Shown here: piece after piece, positions 1 to 11,003 of the stretch
Layout: each line of letters begins with the position of its first letter
How positions within the stretch are numbered: position 1 is the first letter of the stretch
Assembly: GCF_024679095.1 (NCBI RefSeq)
Contig: NC_066553.1
Location: 4,097,488 to 4,161,487, forward strand
From: Eriocheir sinensis
Taxonomy: Eukaryota > Arthropoda > Malacostraca > Decapoda > Varunidae
Length of the DNA: 64,000 nucleotides
Direction of reading: 5' to 3'
The notes under the pieces: model-generated
The model's database searches: none
Seen by the model: the letters and a program-made list of their open reading frames with translations, nothing else
What the model was told of the DNA's origin: nothing
Translations under genes and position numbers: made by a program

Positions 1-184
1 GCACCAAGGCGTTCGTGGGTGTGAAAGTGGTGACAATATATAATACCATTTTTTTACCTGCCCGCGCGGTCTATTGTGTTACGAGGGAATGGAAATGAAG
101 CTGACAAAGGCACTCAAAACTTTGTGCCAAGTTCTGTGAAGTAATTATGAGACGCGGAAACACCTGGAGGCGTGGCAGCGGCGG

Positions 185-1100
185 CGGTGGTGCTCCCCCT
201 TACCCCTCCCCACCCCACCCCACCTTCTCCCCGTCCCTCCCAGCCCCCTTTCCCGACTTCCTCACCTCTCCCCAGTACTTCCCGCCCCTTACCTCCCTAC
301 CCCACCTTCTCCCTTTTCCGCCCTCCTCACCTCTACCCAATCCCTCCCTACCCTCACTCCCTCCCACCTTCTCCCTTCCTCCCAGCCCCTATCCTTCTCC
401 CCTGTCCGCCCTCCTCAGCTCCCCCACTCCCCCCTACCCTCATTCCCTTCCCCTTACCCCTCTCCACCCCACCTTCTCCCCTTCCCTCCCAGCCCCTATC
501 CCCTCCTCCTCCTCCCCAATCCTCCCTACCCTCACTCCCTCCCCACCCCCCCCCCACCCCTCCCTCCTCCCCCTCCCAGCCCTCCTCACCTCTACCCAAT
601 CCCTCCCTACGCTCACTCCCCTCCCCACCTTCTCCCCTTCCCTCCCAGCCCCTATCCCGCCCTCCTCACCTCCCCCCAATCCCTCCCTACCCTCACTCCC
701 CTCACCGCAGCCCCGCCCCATCCATCACTCCCCTCCTAGCAGCCCCTCCCCTTCCTCACTCCCCACCCCACTCTCACTCTCCTCCCCCGAAGCCCCCCTC
801 CTCCATCCCACCCTTTCCCCACCCCCCCCCCCCCACCCCCTCCACCAACACTCTCCTCTCCCACTCCCCCTCCCCCTCTCCCCTCCCCCCCTCCCCACTC
901 CCCTCTCTCCCCTCCCCCCTCGACCTCAGATTCTTACACCGACTCCACTGCCTCCACCACCACCACCACAACCACCTTCGCTTTTCTCTATCCCCCTTAC
1001 CCCTCCTCCCTCCTATCTCCCTCCCATCCACCTCAGATTCTCACGCCGACTTGCTACGCCTCCACCGCCACCTCCACATCACCCCACCACTGTCACACCA
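185..1100. repeat. C-rich polypyrimidine tract
   Basis: About 900 bp made almost entirely of C and T on the plus strand, built from degenerate CCCTCCCTACCC-like and CCTTCTCCC-like units, grading into CCA/CCT triplets near 950-1130. Several overlapping proline/serine-rich frames run through it in all three phases, and a glycine/glutamate-rich frame lies on the other strand. This is what low-complexity DNA gives by default, so I do not call a gene. The strong strand asymmetry could allow triplex or G-quadruplex structure on the G-rich minus strand. Confidence 0.9.
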
Positions 1101-1199
1101 TCCCCACCCCCACCTCCACCACCACCACGACAGTCATTGCGCTCATTATCTTCTGGCAACAAAAAAAGAAAAAAATCAGTATCTTATATTGCTTAAGCC

Positions 1200-1201
<2 letters not shown>

Positions 1202-1283
<82 letters not shown>
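1202..1283. repeat. (AC)n microsatellite, 82 bp
   Basis: Uninterrupted AC dinucleotide run. Confidence 0.98.
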
Positions 1284-1288
<5 letters not shown>

Positions 1289-1420
1289 TAAGTAAGGCCG
1301 CTTTATTGCATATTGGGTGTCGTATATGACTGCTCAAAAGAGATGTTCAAGGGAAAGAGGTCGCCGCTGTGCACTCGAGCAGAAATCTTCCGCAGCCAAA
1401 CAGAAAAGAACAGCAAGAAC

Positions 1421-1491
1421 AGCGGCCTTTTTTCTCATTAGTACCCTTTCTTTTTGCCCTTGAGCTGCTTCCTTTGCTGTAAAAAAAAAAA
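1421..1491 (+). mobile_element. GCTT retroposon-like copy, 5' diverged
   Basis: This copy contains the family core GCCCTTGAGCTGCTTCC, then CTTTGCTGT and a run of 11 A. Upstream, AGCGGCCTTTTTTCTC probably matches the AGCGGGCTTTTTT part of fuller copies at 7118 and 6541 (minus). The 5' part seen in those copies is not recognisable here. The A-tail places the 3' end at 1491. Confidence 0.7.
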
Positions 1492-1819
1492 GCAGCTCCT
1501 CTAAGGCGACCACGTACAAACATTTGATATGATAACGGGAAGTGGTAATCATCTTTCTGTTCCTTTCGCGTTTGGTAATAATTCAACGTAGGTAATTGCG
1601 CTGGGAGAAGTTGTGTTTTTATAAGTGTCTATTTTCATGTTTCTATTTTTTTTCTTTCTTTCTTCCTTTTTCGGGTATTTCTCAGTTATCGTCTTTTCGT
1701 ATTGGGGAGGGACGAGGGGAGAGGAGAAAATAATCTTCATAATTACTTGCTTAGAACAGGTGAACAAATATTAACACGTAGCAAACAAATTAGAAATCGC
1801 CATATTTAAAGGACTATTA

Positions 1820-2125
1820 CCGCCACCACCACCATCACCACTATCACTACCATTATCATCACTATCATCTACCACCACCTCCACTACTACCACCACCACC
1901 ATCATCACCACTACCATCTACCACCACCTCCGTTTCCCTCTCCCTTCATCCACCACCACCTCTCCTACCACCATCACCACTATCACGACCATTCTCATCA
2001 CTATCATCACCACTACCATCTACCACCACCTCCGTTTCCATCTCCCTCCACCCACCACCACCTCTCCTACCACCACCAACACCACCATCAACTTCAACAC
2101 CACTGACCCCGTTTCCGTGTCCCAC
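1820..2125. repeat. Imperfect (CCA/TCA) triplet tract with a 93-bp tandem duplication
   Basis: ACC/ATC triplets with two copies of a longer unit starting CCATCTACCACCACCTCCG, at about 1914 and 2007. The minus-strand glycine/valine-rich frame is a by-product. Confidence 0.85.
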
Positions 2126-3365
2126 CACATGTATATATCACCCAACTTTCACCAGACGCTCACTCACAAGTTCTTCCTATCGTGTATTTGTCATTTTGGT
2201 GGAGAATCGAGAACTCCCCAATGACTCCTGACTAATGTAATGACTCGCGTAGCACTGTAACGCCTTCGTGGGGCGGGGATGTTGCGGCGCCGTGACGAAA
2301 TGACACAGGTGAAGCGGGTCAATTAAGTGCACTCTCTACCTGGTCACCTGGGGATTCTCTGCCACAGGTATAAACTCAAGATTCACGTTGGCAGCAGTGT
2401 CCTATCGTATTCAGGAGGAAAAGGATCATCACTGGTATGACGCTTCGTAAATCCTCCCTTCAACTAATTCACTTTTTTTAGATAAGTCGCAAAACCAAAC
2501 ATTAATCGTGTGGTCGTAACATCCAGTAGTCTTTTTCACAATATCCATTTACCTTCTTAGCATTGGATAAATTACTGACGTGTTATTCGTGTTATATTTT
2601 GGATGCCAGGGCAGAGAAATTGTGGGAATCTTTTGCTTCATGTGTAAGGTGGTTCTCTTTTGCTCAACTCCATCGGTTCTGTGGTAGCAGCAGCGGTGAC
2701 TGAGAGGGCTAAAGGGGAACAGCAGACTCAGGTACAGATTATTATATATTATCATTAACACGTCTTCACTTTTATCTTGTAGCCTTACGGACACATTAAG
2801 GAATCACTTCGCTGAGCTTTAATTTACGGTCCCTGGCAGCAAATCTTCCCATGACTCGACGCTGACAGCCTCCTCGCAAACCTCTCCAAATAAACCATAA
2901 CTCCCCTGACCTATCCTGAACTGCCTTTCTACCCGATAATTCTCTTCTTCCTTCTCTGATCTCACTTTCTACTCCATAACGCCATTCTTCCCTTTCATGA
3001 CCTAACTTAGCCATTTCCCGGCCCTTTGTTTTCCTCTGATTTATATACCCGCCATCGATTGGGCTTTCGACTTCGGTGGAATCTAAATTTTCTTTCCTTT
3101 TCTCCAGGTAATGTTGAGGGCAGAACGGAGCGGAAAGGCGGACGAGGAGGGAGCGAGGCGGTACCGGTGGTTGCTGGGTACGAAGGATCTTGATGACTTC
3201 GTAGAATTCTCGATGGACGGCCCGAGTGGCAAGAGTGTGTCCCGCCTGTGAAGATTATCCTGCGGAGGAAACGATGATGATATTATAGGGGCGTTGTATC
3301 TTGGCGCCGCTACTTCAGGGTCATACGGTGCCGGATTTAGTGTATTTAAAATAACTTGTATTTCA
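2126..3365. other. Unique-looking DNA without recognisable gene
   Basis: Mixed-composition sequence with no repeat family I recognise and only short frames. It holds the TATA-like site at 2369. A short GC-rich part lies at about 3115-3260. I see no convincing exon. Confidence 0.5.
2369..2400 (+). promoter_or_regulatory. Possible core promoter (TATAAA plus initiator-like CAGTGT)
   Basis: GGTATAAACTC at 2367-2377 is followed about 26 bp later by GCAGTGT, roughly the TATA-to-initiator spacing of arthropod core promoters (TATAAA then TCAGT). The nearest downstream ATG (2437) opens only a 14-codon frame. It could run into an intron, since CTTCGTAAAT follows, but no downstream exon is visible. Chance occurrence is quite possible. 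Confidence 0.2.
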
Positions 3366-3520
3366 AAACTATATTAAACCGGTAAAACAATAAAAACATG
3401 ATAAAAAAGAACAGTTAAACTATATAAAACCACTTAAAAATTAAAAACGTTATAAAAAAAAACTAACAACTATATAAAACCTGTTAAGAATACAATACAA
3501 GATAAAAACAACGATGGAAA
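3366..3520. repeat. AT-rich tandem repeat, about 3 units of 50-58 bp
   Basis: Three degenerate units each contain ACTATATAAAACC-like or ACTATATTAAACC sequence followed by an A-rich stretch, beginning near 3366, 3416 and 3471. Confidence 0.6.
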
Positions 3521-3671
3521 GTCAATTAAAACCTACAGGAGGTTGAGGACGCGAGCCTCCTGTAGGAAGCCAAGAACATCATGTATCGGGGAGTGTGCCT
3601 TCTACCCCAGCACCAGTGAGAGAGAGGAACGCGGAGGAGAGAATGGAAAAATAAATACTCTCCACGGTGGT

Positions 3672-3915
3672 TGGAGGAAAGAGACGTGTGATAAATGAGG
3701 AGAGAAGAGAGAAAGAAAAAGGAGGAAAGAGACGTGTGATAAATGAGAGAATAAGGAGAGAAAAGAGAAGAAGAGAGAAAGAAAGAAAGGAGGAAAGAGA
3801 CGTGTAATAAATGAGAGAATGAGGAGAGGAGAGAGAAGAAGAGAGAAAGAAAGAAAGGAGGAAAGAGACGTGTGATAAATGAGAGAATGAAGAGAGAAGA
3901 GAAGAAGAGACTAAA
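3672..3915. repeat. Purine-rich minisatellite, about 4 units of 50-70 bp
   Basis: Units start GGAGGAAAGAGACGTGTGAT (one has GTGTAAT) at about 3672, 3721, 3790 and 3857. They are separated by GAGAGAAGAAGAGAGAAAG-like spacers of varying length. The minus-strand serine/leucine-rich frames are artefacts of this array. Confidence 0.85.
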
Positions 3916-3918
3916 GTT

Positions 3919-4120
3919 GCTATTATAAGACAACAGGTATTTCTAAAGGTCAAAGAGGGGGTCAGTCGGGTTCTAATGAGTGTTTCTTCAGGTTCATGGT
4001 ACAGAAGAAGACTCACACTACCACCAGGGTCATAAAACTTCCCTTGGAAATCCCCACAACTCCTACGAAAGCCTTGTCAAATATGTGTTCTTGGGCTGCG
4101 ATTTGTCTTGTAATACGACC
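3919..4120 (+). mobile_element. TIR-230 element (MITE-like), copy 1
   Basis: This is one of about ten copies of a short family in the window. Its left end reads GCTATTATAAGACA and its right end TGTCTTGTAATACGACC, which are inverted complements apart from a few bases. Internal landmarks, in order, are CTAAAGGTCAAAGAGGGGG, CAGTCGGGTTCTAATGAGTG, AGGTTCATGGTACAGAAGAAG, ACCACCAGGGTCATAAAAC and CACAACTCCTACGAAAGCC. No transposase frame is present. Short size, terminal inverted repeats and several copies fit a non-autonomous DNA transposon. I could not settle the target-site duplication. Confidence 0.75.
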
Positions 4121-4342
4121 GTTGATGATGGCTTGGGGGCTTCACGATGAACGGTTTGTATGCTAAAAATGTCCTTTGCGTGGGAAAAGTTTTAATAAGA
4201 CTTACAGTGTGGAAGTGAACTATACTGATACTGACGAAGATATCTACTGCAAAGGAAGGTAAAAACTGCCGTAACTTTATCCTTTAAGAGTATCGCATCT
4301 CGCGTTCATGTACAGAAAGTTTTGTTTCTCCTCTCCTCTCGT

Positions 4343-4865
4343 TCCACCTGTCTTTCACATCCACCACCTCCCTTGTGTCCACTTCTTCTCATCCACGACC
4401 ACCCTTTCCTCCCCCTCCACCTGCCTTTCCCATCCACCATCTCCCTTTTTTCCACTTCTTCTCATCCACGACCACCCTTTCCTCCCCCTCCACCTGCCTT
4501 AAACATCCACCATCTCCCTTTTTTCCACTTCTTCTCATCCACGACCACCCTGTCCTCCCCTCCACCTTCCTTAAACCTCCACCATCTCCCTTTTTTCCAC
4601 TTCTTTTCACATCCACGACCACCCTTGCCTCCCCTCCACCTGCCTTTCCCATCCACCATCTCCCTTTTTTCCACTTCTTCTCATCCACGACCACCCTTTC
4701 CTCCCCCTCCACCTGCCTTTCCCATCCACCATCTCCCTTTTTTCCACTTCTTCTCATCCAGGATCACCCTTTCCTCCCCTCCACCTACCTTAAACATCCA
4801 CCATCATCCCTTCCACCCCTTCTTCTCATCCACGACCACCCTTTCCTCCCCTTCCGTCTGCTGTC
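4343..4865. repeat. Pyrimidine-rich minisatellite, about 7 units of 73 bp
   Basis: Each unit contains CATCCACCATCTCCCTTTT, then CCACTTCTTCTCATCCACG and ACCACCCTTTCCTCCCC. Units begin near 4350, 4431, 4504, 4576, 4650, 4723 and 4796. The first and last are the most diverged. Overlapping frames in two phases (histidine/proline/serine-rich) arise from the repeat. Confidence 0.9.
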
Positions 4866-5100
4866 CATCACAATCAACCACCCATTTCTCTCCTTTCGCA
4901 ACCCTTTACCTCCATCCCTATTCTTCCCTTCCACCTGCCCCTCCACAAAGCCACCTCCATTCTTCCACTTCCACCTCCCCTCCATCCCTCTTTATTCCTC
5001 CTCTTCCACCTGCCACCTCTCTACTAACGCCCCCTTCCACCTCGTTCCTTCTGGGATTCTTTTTTCTACCCTTATTGGGGGTCGGCGTTCTAATTCTCTT
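4866..5100. repeat. Degenerate C/T-rich tail of the minisatellite
   Basis: CCTCCA/CTTCCACCT-like sequence continues the bias of the 73-bp array without a clear period. Confidence 0.6.
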
Positions 5101-5540
5101 TATCGATCTGTTCCCACTTCAATGAGAGACCCCCAGATTGGCTCGTGGCTCCCGATCGTTGTCTCTCAGGTGGTAGAGTCAGGTGAGTTGGGGAGGTGTG
5201 GTGGTGGGGGCTAGGGAGATGGCGGGGGGGGGCGGGGGGGAGAGGACTTGCCGTGGGAGCGACATCGGGTGTTCGGCAACAAAACAAAGGCTCGGCTGCT
5301 CGCCACGAGTACTGTTGTTTCATTACAATAATTCGTTTTGTCTGCTTAAAATCGCGTCGATCTTTGCATCTTTATCGATAACTTTTCCATTTTCACTTCT
5401 TGTACTTTATGCGTATTGGTGGTAATGGGTTTCTTCTTTATTTTTTATTACTTTTTCTCTTTAGCTTCTTTTTTTCAATTTTTTTTATATTATTTCGACC
5501 GTTTTAAGCGACTGTGGCGTTGTTTTTTTATGTCCGTCAT
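5101..5540. other. Unique DNA, G-rich then T-rich
   Basis: A G-rich stretch (5180-5250) is followed by T-rich sequence (5320-5510). No gene is recognised. Confidence 0.4.
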
Positions 5541-5722
5541 GTTTTCGGCAGGCCGCCGTCAGAGGGGCCGCGGCCCACCACCGTTGTGACCACACCTGTC
5601 GGTTTGTCTGGCGGCGGCGGCTGCGCGGCAGTTAGGAATGTTAGTGTCAGTGGCTGTTCTACACGACCGTTGTGCCGCAGTGGCGGCGGCTGTGACGGCC
5701 GCACCCCCGCCCGCCACGCCAA
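5541..5722. other. GC-rich, CpG-rich island
   Basis: This ~180 bp block is rich in CGG, GCC and CG, in contrast to the T-rich DNA on both sides. Frames are open on both strands here, so coding strand cannot be inferred. It could be a CpG island or a GC-rich exon, but no protein family is recognisable. Confidence 0.4.
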
Positions 5723-6540
5723 GGCTGTGCAACATGACACTTGTCCTTTCATATTGGCTTTTGTCGAGCCGCCACTCATTTCTCCACTTTTTTTATTTTT
5801 TTACTTTTTTTTCAGCTGCACACGAGTCGTTACACAGGCACACGTGTTTTATTATATTCATGAATATTCCTCATTCGACGATGTATACGCCTGTGTATTT
5901 TATTCACAGAATAAATAGTGCAACTACAATACTGTTTGGGCGGTTTTCAGGCATTGAGGTCACAATACTAATCTACTGTAAAGTCCGTGTCGAAGTAGGA
6001 GCTGTGAATCGCAACAGTCGAGGGGTTGGCGTCCCCCCCACCCCCCTCCTCACGACCCCCTCCGCCGGGAGTCGTAAATCTGTTCCGCCTCCAAGACAGA
6101 CGACACGTGAGTAATTAATGTGCAGGTGTCATGGCCAGAAAGACCCGCTAAATGCCCTGCTGCTGGAGTGTGAGTATTTGTTGCGCGTCACTGACTGCCT
6201 CTAAATAACCTCGATCAGCTAAAAGACTGAGAGGAATTACTGCTTGCGAGCACGACGACAGGGTGTGCATAATGAATCGCAGCGCCACGGGCCGGGGCCT
6301 CGGTGCGTCAGGGGCTGGCAGGCGAAGGACCGACGAAGGGAGGAAAATCTCGAAATTCTTGACTCGTCATAATTCATGTGGGCGTCGTACTTTGAAGCTC
6401 TCCATCAGTACTTGCGTTTACGTATTATTACGGTAAACAGTTCAAGGTAAATAAGCAAAAACGACAACAATGAGCCCGCTAATACCCGGCCCTGGAAAAG
6501 CAAACAGGAGTTCCCAGAAGAGAGGACAATTTCAGATGGA
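5723..6540. other. Unique DNA without recognisable gene
   Basis: Mixed sequence with no tandem structure, recognised repeat or convincing exon. Confidence 0.4.
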
Positions 6541-6668
6541 TTTTTTTTTTTTTCAGCTAAGGAGACAATTCAAGGGCGCAAAGAAAAATATTAAAAAAAA
6601 GCCCGCTACTTACTGCTCCTGAATAGAGGTCAAATGAGTGGCCAAAAAGAGAGGTCAATTTCGGGAGG
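6541..6668 (-). mobile_element. GCTT retroposon-like copy, near full length, minus strand
   Basis: Read on the minus strand it begins CCTCCCGAAATTGACCTC. It continues through TTTTTGGCCACTC, CAGGAGCAGTAAGTAGCGGG and GCGCCCTTGAATTGTCTCC, and ends in a run of A (seen as T at 6541). It is nearly identical over about 125 bp to the plus-strand copy at 7118-7245, so the two form an inverted pair with a ~450 bp loop. The shared 5' boundary with the 33332 copy argues for a defined element and against random 5' truncation. Confidence 0.8.
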
Positions 6669-7117
6669 AGAGGTGTGGTGGCCGCCGCTATGACCACAGT
6701 GACACAGAATACCTCGCCTCTTGGACCCCCGTTGAGAGAAGCAATTATTTTATTTGTGAATGAAATGGATGCATAAAAGAATGAACACCAGCTTGCTAAA
6801 AGTTGCAGAGAGGAGGACCACTCTGCAAGGCCATTGATGAAAGTGCTGTCATCGAGTTAGGAATGCATTGCCCGTATCGCTTTCAACTCAAATGTGCGCT
6901 GTTTATTTTTTTCTTTCCAGCTTAGTTGAATATAATGGAAGAGTAATTAGTAACTGCAGAATAATGATTGTTCTTTTCTAGGACTGTTTTTAATCGACAG
7001 CAAAAGCTAACGGCAAGACAACAGATTTAAACAAACATTCAAGAATCGACTCGTATTTCTATCCTTGAATAACGTTACATTTACATAAATAGGAAAGGTA
7101 AGTAAGGTGAGTAAGTT
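6669..7117. other. Unique spacer between inverted GCTT copies
   Basis: About 450 bp with no recognised feature. It would form the loop if the flanking copies paired. Confidence 0.5.
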
Positions 7118-7245
7118 CCTCCCGAAATTGACCTCTCTTTTTGGCCACTCCTTTGACCTCTATTCAGGAGCAGTAAGTAGCGGGCTTTTTTTTTATATTT
7201 TTCTTTACACCCTTGAACTGTCTCCTTTACTGTAAAAAAAAAAAA
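7118..7245 (+). mobile_element. GCTT retroposon-like copy, near full length, plus strand
   Basis: Starts CCTCCCGAAATTGACCTC, contains TTTTTGGCCACTCCTTTG, CAGGAGCAGTAAGTAGCGGG and CCCTTGAACTGTCTCC, and ends CTTTACTGT followed by about 12 A. Directly after the A-run comes TACAGTAAAGG, the inverted complement of the preceding CCTTTACTGTA, so the tail can form a small hairpin. There is no tRNA-like A or B box, so this is not a tRNA-headed SINE. Confidence 0.8.
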
Positions 7246-8465
7246 TACAGTAAAGGTAAGGACGAGATACGCGTCATTAGGCTGGAATTACAGGTGAGAG
7301 GAAGAGGAATTGAGTAGCGGGGAGGTGCGAGCCTGGCTATAGATTTACCTGCCCGATTCCGCTGCCTCAAGAAGGGGTTGAACGGAGCGGGAGACAGCAA
7401 CCCACCGTACAGAACGACACATCCTTTGGACTCACCTAGAAAAGAGAGAAGTACGATTAGAAAAATGAAAACCGCTGTAAATGGAAGAAAACATGAAATG
7501 GGGATTAGTAAAACATAGATATAAATTTGTACTTGTGAACTGAGTGAACAGACTACGTGGTATTTCCTTGTTTACTTCTAATTCCTTCGTAGGAGCAAAA
7601 CTCTCAAATTTTTCAATCCGGTTCTTTCTACTGCCTCTATATAGTGATCCGTTTCGATTTATACGTTTCATACATGCACTTCTTAATTTCATCAGTTTCT
7701 AACACCATCTGCCATTCCCTTCGGTCCTTTTGAATCAGTTTTTCCATGTCTCATTTTTTGTCCATTTGCTGTCCCCTCTCCTACATTTGTTCTCGTCATT
7801 GCAATTTCTATGTTGCCTTTTTTTTTTTTTTTAATATTGTTACTCGTGTTTTCTTTTTTCTCCTCTCCTCCAGTGAGTTTTCGCATTGATCTTTTCCTTC
7901 CCCTGTAAGCACTTTTCAGTTTCCTTTCCAGAAGCTGTGTCAGTTTCCATGGCCCTGATCCACATGCCATGTTGGGAAGAACGCACTGATTCAAAACCTC
8001 TCACTTTAAGCACAATGGTAGAAAACCTCTCAATATTTTATTCGTTTTTTTTTTTAAGAGCTCCAGTCCAATCCTACACACAAACAAACAAACAAACATT
8101 CTCACGTGTAGAGAGAACGAGACTCATAACAGGAATCTCAATGCAAAGCAAGCAGAGAAAACATCCATTTACATAATTTACACGCGAAACCACAAGAGCA
8201 GTTTCCCTGAGTAGGTTAGACGCCATTTCAAAAGTGCGAGGAGGAACCAGGCCGCCGCGCGAGGGATTAGGGAGCCGCGCATTGTCAACCGCCGTCCTCT
8301 GATCCCGCGATCGTCGGTCAGGCTTTTACGCTGATGAATGACGCGCCTCAGCCAGGAACTGACACAGACTGCTGCCGGGGAGGGCGCTCCCCTCCTCCTC
8401 CTCCTCTTCTCTCACACAGACAGGAACAGACATAAAAAGACCTTGGAACACAGGAAGTCACAGCA
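7246..8465. other. Unique DNA without recognisable gene
   Basis: Short frames on both strands (for example minus 7432-7692 and 7692-7994) show no family signature. A T/A homopolymer lies near 7818-7832. Confidence 0.4.
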
Positions 8466-8521
8466 AAACACGCACACGCGCGCGAGCGCGCACGCACGCA
8501 CACGCACGCACGCACGCACAC

Positions 8522-8616
<95 letters not shown>
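8466..8616. repeat. Compound microsatellite: (CA/CG)n then (AT)n then (AC)n
   Basis: Cryptic CACGCACG sequence (8466-8522) leads into an uninterrupted AT run (8525-8609) and a short AC run that abuts the SINE head at 8617. Confidence 0.95.
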
Positions 8617-8855
8617 CGCTCTGATAGCTCAGTGGTTAAAGATCTGCGCTGCCAGGCTTTGCGGCCTAGCAGGTGTAGATTCGAGCCCGCTCAGGTCGGG
8701 ACTTTTCCGCTGACAAGGGGGATGGGTGTGTGGTGTGTAAAGGTCCCGGCAATACCCGGAGATCGACCATGAGGAGCCTTGCTCTGATCAGGAGAGTGCT
8801 TGCTGGTGATGACGAGTCCAGCTCGTGATCAGACCGTGATGAATTACACACAGAC
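8617..8855 (+). mobile_element. tRNA-headed SINE
   Basis: The head (about 8617-8697) carries a polymerase III A-box-like TAGCTCAGTGG (8625-8635) and a B-box-like GATTCGAGCCC (8678-8688), spaced about as in a tRNA gene. Pairing in the arms looks poor, so a functional tRNA is unlikely. A non-tRNA body follows, including GGGACTTTTCCGCTGAC, GGGGGATGGGTGTG and GTCCCGGCAATACCCGG. It runs at least to the CAGCTCGTGATCAGACCGTG area. The 3' end is uncertain. The 5' end lies directly on a microsatellite. Confidence 0.75.
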
Positions 8856-10120
8856 GACCATTTGTTAAGACACGCTACATGGCTGTCTAATGTAAACTGC
8901 CATGGTTAATATACTTTACTAAATTGACCTAGAAACTTAAATCAAGGAAGTAGCTTTAAGCAGGTAAAGGAGCATTATACACGGCGGCTGAATACGAGGT
9001 TCCCTGACGAATACATTGTGACTAAACCCTGCGAGCCATGGGTGCAGGACCTGCATAACAGAGGATTCAGCCGCGCATAAGTTGACTAGGCCTTGTGCAT
9101 AGTCAAGCCCCGTACACAGTCAACATATACAAGGGAAGGAAAATGTTAATGAAGAATTCACACGATTCATTGGCTCAAAAGGCAACGCTCAGCCACAGCC
9201 AGAGACCATGTTCGTCAAGTTTGTCAGAAAAATGGAAGTTGTCGTAAAATACCCACTCTTTCGTATGTTTAGTGTTGGCAATGCTGTGGGATTCATGATT
9301 ACGGTGGAGAAAAATACGCTGACTTTATGTTTGCAGCAATGGGCGACAATGAGGTGTGATTTTTGTGCGAGCGAATTAGTAAGTTGTCACTCTTTTCAAT
9401 CATTCCACTCTATGTATCCCTAACCTGGTGTCCACGAAAACTCCCTGAGAGCCAGACGCCATCATCAGTTTACTCCTTAAAGAAAAGCATCAATCCCTTC
9501 GTCTGTTTATTCAAATCCATCCTTTGTTCAGTCTTACATGGAATTGAAGCTTATAAGTCGAAACTGGTGGGCTAACATTAAAGATTATTAGGTTGCCTTA
9601 TTCAAAAACCTTTAAAACTACTGCATAAATTCCTCCTTCAAGTAGTTACGTGTGAAATCAACTCTTTCTTCTTTGTTCAAATCATACTTTCATAGCGCAG
9701 ACGAAACAGACAAAAGACACTGCCGGGAGAAGCTAAGAAAAAGGAGCTACGGCCGCCTCCCTCCCTCCGCTGATGAGGCTGACGACTGACAACTCAATTT
9801 AAGGGAAGGAAGCGCCGCAGCCTTGAGGAACTATAGCACACGAGGCTGCCAGATGCGCCCACACCTCGAGCGGGTACGCGGTGTGTTTAGAAAAAGGATG
9901 ATGGTAATGAGGATGATAAGAAGAAGGAGAATAATAATAAGAAAACAACAAGAATACCTGATAATAATAACAATGAATAGAATTATGTACAATTATTGTT
10001 TACAGTGAGGGAAGCAGCTCAAGGCCAAAAAATGATAACTGAAAAAATATACAAGTGAAAAAAAATAACCTAAAAATTAGTGAGTATTAAAAATGATCCA
10101 AGTATGAATAGAATGGACTG
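8856..10120. other. Unique DNA; short GCTT tail relic near 10000
   Basis: No gene is recognised. At 9998-10033 the sequence TTTACAGTGAGGGAAGCAGC, followed by TCAAGGCCAAAAAATG, resembles the inverted 3' end of the GCTT family. It is a very short, low-confidence relic. Confidence 0.4.
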
Positions 10121-10122
10121 AA

Positions 10123-10183
10123 ATTGAAGAAAAAGAAGAAGAAGAAGAAGAAAAAGAAAAAGGAGAAGAAGAAGAAGAAGAAC
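10123..10183. repeat. (AAG)n microsatellite
   Basis: Imperfect GAA/AAG triplets. Confidence 0.9.
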
Positions 10184-10670
10184 AAAACCGTACGAAGAAC
10201 ACAACCTATTGCTAATACTCTGATTGTGATTATAACTTAGTTCATATTCTAAAGCGTTGGAATCTTCATCTTCTTGCTGCGTCACGAGGGAAAGGGCCGA
10301 AACCACACAACGCAACACTTTTCTGTACAGCACCGACTGCCAACCATAAATACCAAACTGTTATCTGCCTTGCCTGAGAAGAAACCATTGAGGAAGAACA
10401 GATGTGGACTAAAGGAAATGGGTGTACCTTACTCTGAGCTCATTGTGATATGGTAACTTGATTTTTGTGTACGTTGCAAGTGTCGTCTTCGCATCTTTCT
10501 CTCTCTCTCTCCCTTTCTCGCCCTGCACAGTTCTGGGTTTTGTGCCGAAAAAAAAAATCTTATTCACGATCGGGTTATTCGCGAGCCACAGAAAAAAAAA
10601 ATGAGCAGGAGGCAGAGCACACCACACACGGGTCCGGTGCTACATTGCTCCTTGTCCCACGAGATACAGG
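10184..10670. other. Unique DNA without recognisable gene
   Basis: Holds a short CT-rich run at 10495-10521 and two short A runs. No exon is recognised. Confidence 0.4.
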
Positions 10671-10885
10671 CCGGTATTATAAGACCACTTCTCACATTAA
10701 CTATTTCTAAAGGTCAAAGAGGGGATCAGTCGGGCTCTAATGAGTGTCTTTTTTAGGTGTACGGTACAGAAGAAGGGTCAAACTACCACCAGGGTCATTA
10801 AACTACTCCTGGAAATGCCCACAACTTATACGAAAGCTTTGTGAAATATGTGTACTTGGGAGACGAAATGATTTAAAATACGACC
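10671..10885 (+). mobile_element. TIR-230 element (MITE-like), copy 2
   Basis: Left end GGTATTATAAGACCACTTC, right end ATGATTTAAAATACGACC. All internal landmarks are present (CTAAAGGTCAAAGAGGGGA, TAATGAGTGTCTTTTTTAGG, ACCACCAGGGTCATTAAAC, ATATGTGTACTTGGGAGACG). This is one of the best-preserved copies and a good template for a consensus. Confidence 0.8.
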
Positions 10886-10960
10886 CATACAGACTCGCAA
10901 AAGACTGTCTGGCCCCACTATACTACAAGCCGCTATTGTTTCTTATTGATGGTACGCGTC

Positions 10961-10962
<2 letters not shown>

Positions 10963-11000
<38 letters not shown>
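10963..11000. repeat. (TG)n microsatellite, 38 bp
   Basis: Uninterrupted TG run. Confidence 0.97.

Positions 11001-11003
<3 letters not shown>

Noticed and set aside
147..1329. Two overlapping proline-rich plus-strand frames
   Set aside because: Both derive from the C-rich tract and run into or past the (AC)n. Neither has a domain or a signal peptide.
4308..5214. Histidine/proline/serine-rich secreted proteins
   Set aside because: Frames are produced by the 73-bp pyrimidine minisatellite, in several phases at once.
8617..8697. Functional tRNA gene
   Set aside because: A- and B-box-like motifs are present, but stem pairing is poor and a SINE body follows without a terminator-like T run at the expected place.
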